DNA of 64,000 bases from Helicoverpa zea (GCF_022581195.2 NC_061479.1:5580001-5644000), one strand, 5' to 3'. Positions 45,440-58,500 are shown, numbered from the stretch's first letter. Notes: generated by a model not told the origin, from the letters alone. Translations and numbers: made by a program.

Positions 45440-45710
45440 AATTCTTGCCCCGGCAGACATCATCGCGTCAGCTTCGGCTCTCGCTGAAAATCAGCGCTGA
45501 GGCTTTTGTCCCGTATAGGGTCTCAGCATTATGCTGAGCGAGGGCCGTTTCACGCGGGGTGTGACACATATTTCCCATTACTGTATTTTAATTGTAATTC
45601 GTCTTTTTTTCTTATTTCTAACGACTGTAATTTTTATTTTTATTTCTTTTTTGTAAGGCAGTGTCACACGCGTGCGTGAATAAACTCATTAAAATATAAT
45701 AAATTCATTT
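45440..45710 (+). repeat. Unclassified retroposon-like tail
   Basis: Stem-loop-rich sequence (cagcttcggctctcgctgaa; ggtctcagcattatgctgag; gtgtcacacgcgtgcgtg) ending in aataaactcattaaaatat. I see no second copy in this window. Confidence 0.35.
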
Positions 45711-45766
45711 CATCATCAGTGTGATGAATATGTTTGTTGGCTGTGGTCTGGGTCTTGTAATTTATA

Positions 45767-45993
45767 TAGTTCGGCCATTCAGAGAATGCGTTCCTGACAC
45801 GTCGCGATTGAACTGACGACGTAATAACATTCATTGATTATTGATATAATAATGTTGTTTTAATGCTCCTCAATTGTTAAAACGGTAAACAACCAGCAAA
45901 AATATTTTTATCGTAACTGCAACGCCATTGCAAAGTTACGTCGTCAGTTCAATCGCGACGTGTCAGGAACGCATTCTCTGAATGGCCGAACTA
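45767..45993 (+). mobile_element. 227 bp MITE, copy B
   Basis: Inverted relative to copy A and the same length. TA at 45765-45766 and 45994-45995. Near-zero divergence from copy A points to recent activity. Confidence 0.88.
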
Positions 45994-46160
45994 TAGTAAG
46001 TATAAACACAAACGAATTTAAATCGACATAATTATTTATTTTCATCATAAACCTATTTACATATTTCTTACTATTTACACTAAAATCAGTTTTAAAATTA
46101 ACAGTTATTAACAAAAACAATTCTATAAAAATATTATTTTTTAAATATAAATAAAGAAGC

Positions 46161-47230
46161 CATGGGCGTAGCCAGCTTTGGGCTCAGGGTGGGGCAGCAG
46201 TCAACCTATCCCCCGGGGAAGGGCGGGGGCCCTCCGATTTTTGTATCTTGAGCTGTTAATCTCTTAATTTGAGAGGTTTATATTTTCGGGTACAGAAAAT
46301 AAACAATCACACACAAGACAAAAGCCAAAAGCAAGGGTATACAGTTTCTGAATACGCGAGCGAAGCGAGCGCGAAATTTTTATCGGACTTAAACCAAATA
46401 TTACGTAAAATTTAGCCCAAACGTACTTAACTTTTTGTTTGTTGACAAACGCAAAAATTAGGGCATATAGTTTCTGAATACGCGAGCGAAGCGAGCGTGA
46501 AATTTTTATCGGACTTAAACCAAATATTACGTAAAATTTAGCCCAAACGTACTTAACTTTTTGTTTCTTGACAAATACAAAAATAATATAGTTTCTGAAT
46601 ACGCGAGCGTCCTCAGGCACGGTGGAGTGATGACTTGCGCAAGACGGCTGGCAAGAGCTGGATGCGAGCAGCCGAAAATCGATCTCAGTGGCGTGCACTT
46701 GGAGAGGCCTATGTCCGGCAGTGGACTGCAATAGGCTGATGATGATACGCGAGCGAAGCGAGCGCGAAATTTTAATTATTTTTTAAGACTCAAAACCAAA
46801 AACTACATAAAGTAAAATGGGGGGACTAGGTACGACACACCCGATTTAGGTCCATACGAAAACCCCCTCGCTCGCATAGATAAGTCGATAAAAATAAAGT
46901 TAGATAACGTATAGCAACGTCGCGCAGCTAAGCTTCGCGGACCACTTGGAATGCCTACAGGGACCACCAGTGGTCCGCGGATACCGCTCGCTTTCAAATG
47001 ACGCGCGCACTGCGCACGTTCGGGAACTCGAGCGTGCATTTTGTTTTGATCGCGCTCTTTTCAAAGTCGACAATTTTTTTTGTGCAATAACTTACGGATA
47101 GAACATATGATTGTTGATGTTGTAAGTTAGAGTTAGTAAAAAAAAACATTGTTTAATCAGACACCTGGTCAGAGCCAGGGCCCAGGGTGGGGCAATTGCC
47201 CCAGCTTGCCCCAGTGTGGCTACGCCCATG
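46161..47230. mobile_element. 1070 bp hAT-like non-autonomous element
   Basis: Terminal repeats catgggcgtagcc and its inverse are flanked by a perfect 8 bp duplication AAAGAAGC (46153-46160 and 47231-47238). 8 bp is the hAT signature. It contains about 121-126 bp tandem repeats (tttctgaatacgcgagcg at 46345, 46471 and 46592) and an RTE insertion. Frames in it are repeat artefacts and no transposase is visible. Confidence 0.83.
46611..46748 (+). mobile_element. RTE 3' fragment inserted in the hAT-like element
   Basis: tcctcaggcacggtggagtg through aataggctgatgatgat. Flanking acgcgagcg on both sides (46602-46610, 46749-46757) is a target duplication. It splits the fourth tandem unit. Confidence 0.85.
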
Positions 47231-47431
47231 AAAGAAGCAACTTTTTAGGTTAAAAGATCTAAAAACACTAGTTTCGTAATGAACAGTGAATCCAAAATAT
47301 CAAAGAATTTTCAGTAAAACATTTTTTTAAATTAAAAAAATCTAGTCTTTTTAATCAAAATTCTAGGCAGACAATCATATTTTATTAACATACTACCCAT
47401 GTTAAAATCACAACAGTAAGACTGAGTTATA

Positions 47432-47550
47432 CACCATTTAACTATAACGATAACCAAACCATAACCAGTCGTATACTTGCCGCCCATTGGTCACATCGGC
47501 GATTTGACAACTGAAAATTGTTCGGTTATCGTTGTAATTAAATGTTGCAA
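47432..47550. mobile_element. ~115 bp MITE, relative of 38161-38270
   Basis: acaccatttaactataacga and tcggttatcgttgtaattaa. The right arm carries a few changes. Confidence 0.68.
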
Positions 47551-47982
47551 CTCACTAACAGGTTTCCACAATGAAAATACATAATAGTTCTTATAGTTTG
47601 TAATTTACTATATCTTTAGTAATTTCGTATATAACATTTTATTCTACATTTTTAAACTATTATTTAGTGATATTTTTGTATTTATTTTCTATTATGTTCT
47701 TAAAATAGAGATGGAGCAAATATATGTTTCGGCGAATAATTTTTTCGGCCTAGGTGAAGAATTTGGCTTTGAAAATTATATTGAAGTAAGGTTTAAATAA
47801 ATTAAATATTAACGACTATTATTATCATATTCGGCCATTAACTATCCCCCAACTATTCACTATTTAACCCTAAAGGTCATGGCACACATGGACGGCACGA
47901 TGCAGCTGATGTTCGGTAGCAACAAGCCCGCTGTAACCCCACCATCGACTTTTTATATTGACAATATAAAATGTTTTATAAT

Positions 47983-48092
47983 TGCCCGGGTAACTGGGTT
48001 GAGGAGGTCAGATAGGCAGTTGCTCCTTGTAAAACACTGGTACTCAGCTGCATCCGGTTAGACTAGAAGCCGACCTCAACACAATTGGTAAG
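47983..48092 (+). repeat. SINE fragment
   Basis: gcccgggtaactgggttgag through gaagccgacctcaacac, in plus orientation. Confidence 0.7.
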
Positions 48093-48459
48093 AAATCTAA
48101 GCAGATGATGTTATAAAATAATTCATATGAGATACGATTTAAGGTTCAAATTCAAATGACAAGTTAATCGCTGGGTTAGATCTACGCCATGCTGTGACGA
48201 TCATATGTGCCATGACCATTATTGAGCCGAATGCCGAATACCTAACTTTTACTCCATCTCTATTCCACTAGAAGATTTTACAAAACATCTAACTACTCTA
48301 GATTTAATTACAAAACTTATCTAAAGGTCTTTACATATGGGTATTTTGTTAAACCTCTCGCTAGATCTTTTAAAAGTAAATTACAAAAACTAGTTTGACA
48401 TATCGATATGAACAAGAAAATGTTACAACTTAAGTTACCAAGTTATAGCAATAATATTG

Positions 48460-48560
48460 GGTTGCCCGGGTAACTGGGTTGAGGAGGTCAGATAGGCAGT
48501 CGCTCCTTGTAAAACACTGGTACTCAGCTGCATCCTGTATTATCTTGGAAAAGGCTAGGC
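48460..48560 (+). repeat. SINE fragment
   Basis: ttgcccgggtaactgggttg through ctgcatcctg. Very similar to 47983-48092, with gcagtcgctcc in place of gcagttgctcc. Confidence 0.7.
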
Positions 48561-48960
48561 GGATGATAATGATGAAATCTTTAATTAAGTATACAATTAT
48601 ATCTCCTTGCTGAATTTTATAATTTTCACTATTTTTCTATTGTTCTTTAAGAAATTATATACAAAATATTTTGTCTGCTAACAAATTCTCTATTCATTAT
48701 TTTTACATACAATATAATTTAATTACCTAACTTTATAATCTTAAACAAATAAAATATAATAAAAAATGTCTATTTACATAAAATATATAACAACATTTTC
48801 TAATTAATATTTCTATAATAACATTCGAAATGAACACTCAAATAATATATATTTACATTATTCTGTCTTTTTATATACAAAACAATTACTATTTTGCTAC
48901 GAATTGTAACAACAACTGAATCCTACTGAATTTCTGTTATTATATTGGGAACGGACTCCC

Positions 48961-49285
48961 AATGTTTAGGGTTCCGTACCCAAAGGGTAAAACGGGACCC
49001 TATTGGTTTCGCTCCTGTGTCTGTCCGTCCGTCTGTCACCAGGCTGCATCTCATGAACCGTGATAGTTAGAGAGTTGAATTTTTCACAGATGATGTATTT
49101 CTGTTGCCGCTATAACAACAAATACTGAAAACTAGAATAAAATAAATATTTTGGGGAGCTCCCATACAACAAACGTGATTTTTTTTGCTCGATATCTATA
49201 ACGGCAACAGGTAAATGCGGTTTTATAAATAATGGTACGGAACCCTTCGTGCGCGAGTCCGACTCGCACTTGGCCGGTTTTTTTT
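48961..49285 (+). repeat. Widespread lepidopteran-type dispersed repeat, fullest copy
   Basis: gggttccgtacccaaagggt, ggctgcatctcatgaaccgt, gaattttcacagatgatg-like text and cgcacttggccggttttttt. Fragments at 9364 and 24088. Class not determined. It lies 190 bp downstream of the zinc-finger gene stop. Confidence 0.65.
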
Positions 49286-49477
49286 TATACAGTAGTGGAT
49301 TTTTTTTCAAGTTAAAGTAATTCACCATAAATAATGTGATTCACAAGACCAAATAATATTTAAAATTGACATCAACTTAATACAAATAGATGGTAAAGTG
49401 ATAAACTTTTTGTTATGATGCATAAAGATGTTTTTGGGAGCATAGAATTTTGTACCTTATTCCGTTATATATAAGGT

Positions 49478-49571
49478 TCATTCAGATTCGCTAGATTTTG
49501 ACTTTTTCTTCCTTTTACCTTTCGGATGCATTTTGTAGACATGCTTCTGTAGATCTTTTAGTTTTAAATAT
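49478..49571 (-). CDS. Zinc-finger protein last exon
   Basis: Completes finger 9 (YLKLKDLQKHVYKMHPKG) and ends KKKSKSSESE before TGA. Confidence 0.88.
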
Positions 49572-52500
49572 CTGGAAAGAAAATAATATCTTGTTAATAT
49601 CTTATTTATTTTCATATTTATTATTTTCGCCTGCGTCCTCGGGGTACATCTTTCAGCACCCGGATAAAATATTTACCCTGATAATACTGTCAATGAATGG
49701 GTGAACAACTTGGCATAACGAGATTTTCCGTGTTTCTGACGGCACATAAAATTAGTGGATGCCTGCTGTCATTTGAACATCTTTGACAGTCGTTACGGAT
49801 AGTCAGAAGCCAGAAAGTCTGACAACCAGTCTTACCAAAAGGGATTATGTTGCCCGGGTAACTGGATTAGAGAAGGTCAGATAGGCAGTCGCTCCTTGTA
49901 AAACGCTGGTACTCAGCTGCATCAGATTAGACTAGAAGCCGACCCCATCTTAGTTGGGAAAAGGCTCCGGAGATGATGATCACGCCCATTCATACCCTCC
50001 TCCTTTTTTTGAAGTCGGTTAAAAGGTGAAAACTGTACTGTACATTGATGGGGTTTCGACGTCCTATGGGACTGTGTAAATGGACTAGGTATATAGCTAC
50101 TTGCGCAAGACGGCTGGCAGGAGCTGGATGCGAGAAGCTGAAAATCGATCTCAGTGGCGTGCACTTGGAGAGGCCTATGTCCAGCAGTGGATTGCGATAG
50201 GCTGATGATGATGATGATGATGATGATGATATAGCTACTTACTTGCAAGCGCACTGTTTGCAGGGAAACTTGAAGTCTTCGGGTTTGCCGTGGACCCTGG
50301 ACTCGTGGCGGTCTCGTATCGACTCCGTGGAGAAGTTGCGCCGACATACTGTACACTGATGGGGTTTTGAAGTGCTGTGGGACTGTGGGCAAGGGAAAAT
50401 ATGTTTAAATATGGGTATTATTTGTATGGTATTATATTTATATGGTAATAAAAACTCCTATGTCCATATCCCGGATCTAAGCTACCTCCCCTCTGATTTT
50501 CAACTTAATTAGTCCAGCTTCATGCGTGATGGCGCATGACCAATGGATATAGGATTCATTTTGTACATCTAGATATATATATACAGGGTGTGTCGTACCT
50601 AATCACATTAAATCCTATCACATATACTTTATGATATTATATAGCGAATTGTAAAATAAATGTCCTAATCCATTCAGTGGTTTAACCACAGGAGTACTTT
50701 TTCTTTTTCATAATTTACAACATCATGTGTAAAGCAGAGATAAAGTTAGGAGTATCGAATGTTTTAACCAGTTGACAGCTGTCAGTTTTCAAGGGAGAAT
50801 TTCAGTTCTTTGTAATGACTGACTCTTAGAATGTGTTCTAATTTTCGCATATTTTTATACTATTTTATTTGATTGAAATTTTTTTTTTATTGTTTGAGTT
50901 AATCAACATATATTAACGTATTTAATTTAATGTGATTAGGTACGACACACCAACGACATATTACTTGTAACTTACCACTTTCAAGTGCCTCTTGAGACTA
51001 GAGTTAGTTCCGAAGGCCGTGTTACAGATATCACATGAATATGGCCTTTCGTTGCGATGAGTTCTTTCGTGTACCTGAAAAAAAAATAATACAATTTTAC
51101 ATAAATATTCACATAAAATCTATCTTGATCTCAACTATGTTGGGGTCGGCTTACAGTCTAACCGGATGCAGCTGAGTACCAGTGTGCAACAAGGAGCGAC
51201 TGCCTATCTGCACTCCTCAACCCAGTTACCCGGGCAGCCCAATAGCCCCTAGTAAGATTGGTGTCAGATTTACTGACTTCTGACTGGGATATTCTAATGA
51301 CCAGCCAGACCAGCCAGACCAGCCAGAATCTACAGTTTAACGAGCCATCCAAAACACAGTCATTGGTGTCCACGATATACTTAGTACATTCAAACTTAGA
51401 AAAGTTGCATTGGTACTTGCCTAGCCTGGAATCGAACCCACGCCCTCATACTTGAGAGGTTGTTTCTTTACCCACTAAGCCACCACGACTTAACTAAATA
51501 ATACACTACTATGTACAGTAGAGCGTCGATTATCCGAACTAATTGGGGGACATGGGTGTTCGGAAAACCGGTATTTTCGGATAATCGAACTAATGTAATT
51601 ATGTATGTATGTATATTGATTCAGCCATACGAATTTACGTTCAGGTAAATGAAAACCATATTATTTACATTTATGAATATCTTTAATGACAAATAGGAAA
51701 TAAACAAAAAAAAAAGTGCAGACAATTTGTAGTAAAACTAATCTTTACTATGTAATTACAATTAACACTTAAAAAAATCTTGAATTTTCGTCTGTCGAAG
51801 CAAGCCTACCCGCTTACGAGCGGCTAGATCACGTATAACTTGGTTGCAGATTCGCCTTCCTCTAACCGTTTATTAATCTCGTATTTATCTTTCATAGAAA
51901 GAACAACACGTTTACGTTTAGGCATTTTAAAGAAAAAGTTTACTTTCACGCGGCAAAATTAACAAGTGCACGAATGAATTAAAAACGAAACACAAAACAC
52001 GCGAGTAGGTACAATAACAAGTGCACGCGCGGGCGGCGCGCGCGAAACCTGCGCCGCGCGGTCGGTGGTGGGGGTGGGCATTGACCCGCGCCATTGACGT
52101 TCGGATAAGCGGTCGTTCGGTTAAGCGACGTTCGGATAATCGACGCTCCACTGTATAATCATCGGCAGGGATATTGAGCCCTGACCTTGACCTTCGCAGA
52201 AGTGATTTATTGCCTTAAGTTGACAGTGCGCAATAGTGGCGAAGGGTGGTTTATTGAAATAGGGAAGCCGCAGCAAAAAAAAAAACTGGGGGGGGGGGAT
52301 TCTCCACCTTTTAGCACTGACTGAGAGACTGATAGTTTGAACATGTTTTTCGAGGAATTCTGCAGATTATTAATATCTACAAAACTTTATTCCATAAACT
52401 ACTAGAATCTGAGAAAAGTTGGCACTAGAAACAATACATTTTATTTAATTTACAACGGCCTGTTAGCCATTGATATTTATCGTATAGGAATACATTTCAT

Positions 52501-55500
52501 GTTTCATAAATCCGTCACGACGTTAGTAATTTTAATATTGACGTAATATTGATAGGTAATTCACCCAAGCGGCGTGCTCGAGTTTTATACCTAACACGTT
52601 TTTATTCTCAAAACATATCCTTGAAAAACAAGTTTCTTCCTAAAGTAAATAATCTGTCAGAAAACAGTCTAATGCGACCAATGCTATCCTAGTTAAGTTT
52701 TAAAAGTAGGTACACTAAAAAGAAACCTGATGCAAAGTGTCTACTTACCAAAATAACTCATTTCAACGTAGGTCTCTCTATTTTCACTACACAATACACA
52801 CACGAACTATGTTATTTCCAAATGATACACACGCTAATAAATTCAATTAAATAATACAACGAACAAATTGTTAATGATATTATCTAAAACAAAATAAGAT
52901 AAAACAGAATAAGATGAGAGGGAATTTGTCTGATTTGTTTGTTTACATATTTGAGAGCTCTAAGCGCTGCGCGCTGTCACTCGCGCGTAGACAGATATAG
53001 CTACTCTACTCTTGACGCGTTCTTTCTCGTTCAGTCGCGAGTTTTGATTGGCTGGAAGCCGCTCCGTGAGCCGGCTTACCGCTCGCCCATATGCCGCGAA
53101 CATCGCGCGGCGCGGCGTGGATGACGTCACGCAAGCGTAGTTTTGTTTGGAGGAGGAAGCCGAGGCGCTTACCGGCTTGTTTAGTAGGAGCAAAATGTTT
53201 CAAGTAATTTATAGACAATTTTTTTTACGGTGGTAGGCGTTTTGTTATACCTACATATTTAAATTGTGTGATTTAAATGATTATATTAATTATACCTATA
53301 CCTTTATTATAACTTATACCTATGCTTCTTTCTTTAAATTCGAAAGGGAAGCCGATGGGAATCGGCTTATAAGGACGCCTAGCCACTGGTGCGCAAAGCG
53401 ATCCCCACTCTTCCGCCGAGAGCTCATTATCCGTGCCGATAACTATACTATCTTACATTCAACACCTTCCTCTCTTCTAACTATCTTGCTGTGCCCATCA
53501 GGGTCCATAATTGTGACTATCATATTATATTTTCCGCCTAATGTACAATATGGAATGCAATAAACGATAAATCAAAATCAAAAGTCAGTCAGCACTTTTC
53601 GAACGTCAGACATTTAGGTACAAAAGACAGTCCCCAAAACGCCCACCCTTCACCACTTCCTATGTTTTTTTGCTGGGACGAAGTGGCACAACAAACTCCT
53701 CAGCAACACATGTCTGTCTGTAGGTTAGAAGAACCTTTTAGAAGTTTATAATATATATGATATGATACTCAAATTGAATACCTTCAGTCAAACCTTCTCA
53801 CCTGCAAACTATACGACTCAAAGAACCCCTTCCCGCAGTAGGTACACCGGAATGTGGCGCCGCGTAACATTCGCTCGTGTGTCTTCATATGCATCTTCAG
53901 GAGCGCTTGAGAACCGAACTTCTTAGGGCAGTCGGTACAGGCATGGGTTTTTTCCTGAAACAAAATATTATAAAAGTGAATATTTGTGTGTTTGACGTGC
54001 AAACATTTTGGATGAAAATTGGCAGTAATAAAGCTTAATCAGATTAACACATAGGTTATTTTTTATATGCCAGTGAGGGTAGTTCTTTCGGGTAGCGGGT
54101 GTAACTGAAAATCACTATCAAGAACCACTCCGCACAGCTGGTTAAAAATAACCATTGTTAATATAATGACCAGACATCTAGACACAGAAATACTGTTTGA
54201 AGTATGTATATTTCCTGAAATAAGAATGTTAAAACAAACGCTTCAGTTTTTCAAATAATTAATTCACAATTACGTACCTGTGCAAAAGATGACAGTTAAA
54301 ACCAAGTGCCTGATTTTTGCCGCTCGATTTAGCTTCACACGCAAAGTTCAAGCAGAAAATTCCCCAGTGTGGAAAAACCAATCGGAAAATCCTCTTGTGG
54401 ATGCGATTTAAGTAAATATAACTCACCAAATGTGTATTAGAATGCTTGGCTAGCGAGTGCTCATACTTGAACCGCTTGGGGCACTCGCGGCACTGGTACC
54501 CCGCGCCGCTCTCCGCTGTGTGGGTAGCCATGTGCGCTCTCAACGCCGAACACCGCGATATCCGCCCGACACAGATGTCTGTCTACTGCACTAGCTAGCC
54601 CGGGGTCACTACTCCGCGCACGAGATTAAAATATAGCCTATGTAACCCGGGGATAGTGTAGCTATCCAATAGTGAAACGAACAAAAAATGTGAAATCATT
54701 TCTTGATGTTAATTTTTCAACAGTAGTTTTACCAGCATCCTGTGGAAACTATTCCGCGCACCTGGATAAAAAGTAGCCTATATAGCCTAAAAAATCTAAT
54801 ATTACTATTTTTATACAGCAGTTTCACCAGTACCTATCCCGTCGAAGCTACTTCCCACACCTACCTAGGATATAAAGTAGCCTATAGCCCGCATCCCGTA
54901 GAAATTACTTCGCGAACCTGGATAAAAAGTAGCCTATAGCCTAATATTAGTATATTTACTCACCAAATGTGTATCAGAATGCTTGGCTAGCGAGTGCGAG
55001 TACTTGAACCGCTTGGGGCACTCGCGGCACTGGTACCCCGCGCCGCTCTCCGCTGTATGGGTAGCCATGTGCACTCTCAACGCCGCCCAAGATGACATAG
55101 ACTTGTGACAGATCTTACACTCTCTTATACGGGTCGGATGAGACCTAGAAAAGAAGAAAAAAGATTACCGATTTCCAAAATAGAAGGTGAGGGAGTGTCA
55201 GACTCTTACTGACTAAAAACCGTCATGTTCCGTCGTAGGCCTTTTATGTACCAGGGCCGCGGTAACTCGCGCGAACAATCCCGCAGTCCCAGCGGGCCTT
55301 AGCTCTGCTGGGCCCCGCTGGGGTTGCTGACATCTCTATGAGGAGCTCGTGGAACAACGCGCGCCGTCGACACTACGCGAGTATCTCAGGTTATATCATC
55401 ATCATATGCCTAGCTTTTTCTTAACTGTGTTGGGGTCGACTTCCAGTCTAACCGGATGCAGCTGAGTACCAGTGTTTAACAAGGAGCGACTGCCTATCTG

Positions 55501-58500
55501 ACCTCCTCAACCCAGTTACCAGGGCAACCCGATACTGCTTAGGAAAGGGGCTGTTCAAATATTACGTATTTAGTCAAATATTAGCAGATTTATTACAATT
55601 ATTTACCCCCCCCCCCCTCACCCCATCCCCCTTGTCAGCAAAAGTAAGCAAAGCTTTTACCCCTTCCCCCCCATGCTTACGTAAACATTTTTCAGTTAAA
55701 AATGTATTTTTTTTATATTATAATTATAATGTTTTAGTATCCGAACAAAACAATACACTGACAGAAGAAATTTAGATAAGTGAATAGCGCGCGGTAATTC
55801 CCCGAATCGATTCTAAAGCGAGTGCCTATACGTATGCATGTATATTTGCGGGAATCCCCGAAAATGCGTTTCGTTTTCAAGCAAAGACAATGTGAGCGTT
55901 GCCATTCGTCTAAAAAAGTAAATAACTATCGATGACGTAATCATCATCTGGACTCCCCTACATCCAAAATAAGCAAAACAAAGACCCCCCACCCCCATAG
56001 TGCTTACGTAATACTTGAACGGATCCAAAGTACAAACAGACTTAGAAAAGCTGCATTTTGATAAAAGGTACTTGTACAACTTGGCATCAAACCCACACTC
56101 ATGCTTGAGAGGTTGGTTCTTTGCCAACTAGGTCACCACAACATTTTTGCTACTTCCAATATTTTTCATACCCGTGATAAGGGTGAAATATGTTTTGTAC
56201 ACTACAACTTACATAATAGGCTAGTTTCCTAAAAAGTAATAATTAGTCCGTCTTGTAGATTGTCCAAAATTAAGCGATACGTATTTTTCCTTTTTTAAAT
56301 TGGATCAGAACATATTAAGATATAGGGATTGTTCACACCAAACGTATTGTCCGCCGCTGACTGTGAGTATACTCACTGTCTGCCCCAGTGTGAACGTCGA
56401 CTCAATCTGCAGAACGCGTACTCACCAAGCCGACAATAGGCTATAGCGTACGATGCGCTACATGTGTGAACAAAAGAATAGGCTCTTGTAGGTTCACACT
56501 AGATGCGTACGCTGAGCGGCTGACTATTCTACACATAAAAGGGCTCAGTATTTGAAATTGCTCGTAGTATTTTATAAACGACAAAACTAGCGTAATTTAT
56601 TTTTTTCAAATCAGACGTTTTACTGATATTTCAATAAAAGAATTATTATTAAAAAAACAAAATACCCGACTGCACACTAAAAAAAGAGTAAAACAAGCCC
56701 CACAATAATATTTAATTTATAAATATTGATGGAAAGCATCGCAGGCGGGGACCAACAGAGGCTTATTTATAGTCATTTCGGTTGTGCACCATTTAGCAGA
56801 ATTTTCGTTGGTGGCGGTCAAGGTGGTCCCCGCCTGCGATGCTTTCCATCAATATTTATAAATTAAATATTATTGTGGGGCTTGTTTTACTCTTTTTTTA
56901 GTGTGCAGTCGGGTATTTTGTTTTTTTAATAATAATTCTTTTATTTATAACTTTTTAGCTGTTTTTATTTAACGAAAATGTTGTAGATGTAGAAGACTAT
57001 GTATATGTAAGTACCATTTTAAATTATTTCGACGACATTTGGCTTTAGATTACGAGTGATGTTACTCCGCAACATAAATTTACCGCCAATCTGGACTGTT
57101 GGTAGTGAAGAAGAAAAAGAATTAGGTGAGTCATTACTGCTGAAGACCGTCAACGACGTGTGCCCTTATGCGTGTGCCCGCATTCGGGCTGTATACTCGA
57201 GCATATTATCCCCCTCCGCACCGCGCCGCGCGCCGCATGCCAGGCCACGCCCTATCTTTTTGCTTGCTAACGCATGAGTTGCTTTGCGTTGACGCAGAAT
57301 TAACATGTTCCCGTGGGAATTTTGAGAAAAAACGTATCCTATATTAATTATTACTCCCGTGATTGAAATGAATCTAATGATACCGCATACATATTTTTTT
57401 AAAGGGAAATTTAGAAAAAATATCCCGTGGGACTTTTAGGATAAAATGTATCCTATGACACTCCCGTAATCAAGACAAATCTAACGATACCTCATACATC
57501 AAAATCCATCAAGCCGTTTAGGCTACAGGAGGTCACAAAGGAACAGACATACATACATACTTACATACACTCGAAAAACATTACCCTCCTTCTTTGGCAG
57601 TCGGGTAATTAAATGATGCGCATTCAGATAGTTGCCATTTGCGAAGCTCTAGAGGAAGACGAAAATAATAAAAAGAAGAGATTGTGGGTACATCCCTTAA
57701 ATTTGAAGAGATGTTTTCTTGGTCAATTTCATACTTTATATTTCGAATATAGACTTTATCCAAATAAGTTCAAGAAATATTTTCGTATGACAGTAAAACA
57801 TTCGATGAGTTACTATCTTTAATACGTTTAAGTTTATATAAAAGGGACACTAATTATCGACGTGCTGTACCGACCGAGGCGCGGCGGTGCGTACGCGGCG
57901 GAGCGGCGCTATTCGGCAACTGCGTCCGCGTAGCCAATCCGCGTCCGCCGTGCATAGTCGCGTAGTAAAATAATCGGCCACTGAGAGTCAGCTACAACAG
58001 ACGACGTAACAGCGTATAGTCGGTTCGGTGTGAACGACAATTTCAATATATATGGAAAAGCAATAAACTGCGTAACGCGCGCTCACAGTCAGCGACCGAC
58101 AATACGTTTGGTCTGAACGATGCCATAGCGTATTAAAGTTGAGTGTGACGTCACAAAGTGCTACAATTTTCAGAAATCTCTGACGTAAAAGGCCCCCACT
58201 CCTAATTTTTGAAGTGTTGTATCTTTGTAATTTTACGGTTAATTAAAAAAAGAAAAAATACGTATCCGATGTTTTTTGATTATCTAAAAAGCGGACTAAA
58301 TATTATTTCGTTATTTCCACCCTGGATATTACCCTATTGTTAACACCTTATTTAACACCATATTTCAAGCAAATAAATGATTATTAAATTATTATAATAA
58401 TTTAATTATTAAATAATTAATAATTATAAAACGAAGTTATGCTACACAAAAATATACGTAATATTATAATATAAATAAATACTTAAATATTATACTTCAT

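Larger units (their letters stand above)
56325..58124 (+). mobile_element. 1.8 kb Harbinger-type remnant
   Basis: Ends ggg attgttcacaccaaacg and its inverse cgtttggtctgaacgatgcc are about 50 bp imperfect repeats, flanked by ATA. The plus-strand frame 57613-57822 includes KKKRLWVHPLNLKR and YRLYPNKFKKYFRM, the start of HARBI1-like nucleases. The catalytic part is gone. Worn repeats (57290-57606) and a foldback lie inside. Confidence 0.72.

Noticed and set aside
46264..46731. 155-codon minus-strand frame with internal repeats
   Set aside because: It spans the tandem repeats of the hAT-like element and the inserted RTE fragment, so it is a chance frame.
51428..51490. A and B box sequences that might be a tRNA gene
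   Set aside because: They are the head of a SINE. No cloverleaf or acceptor stem can be drawn, and the SINE body follows directly.
52939..53218. Overlapping frames of 61-77 codons on both strands
   Set aside because: Explained by the GC-rich block lacking stops. No homology recognised.
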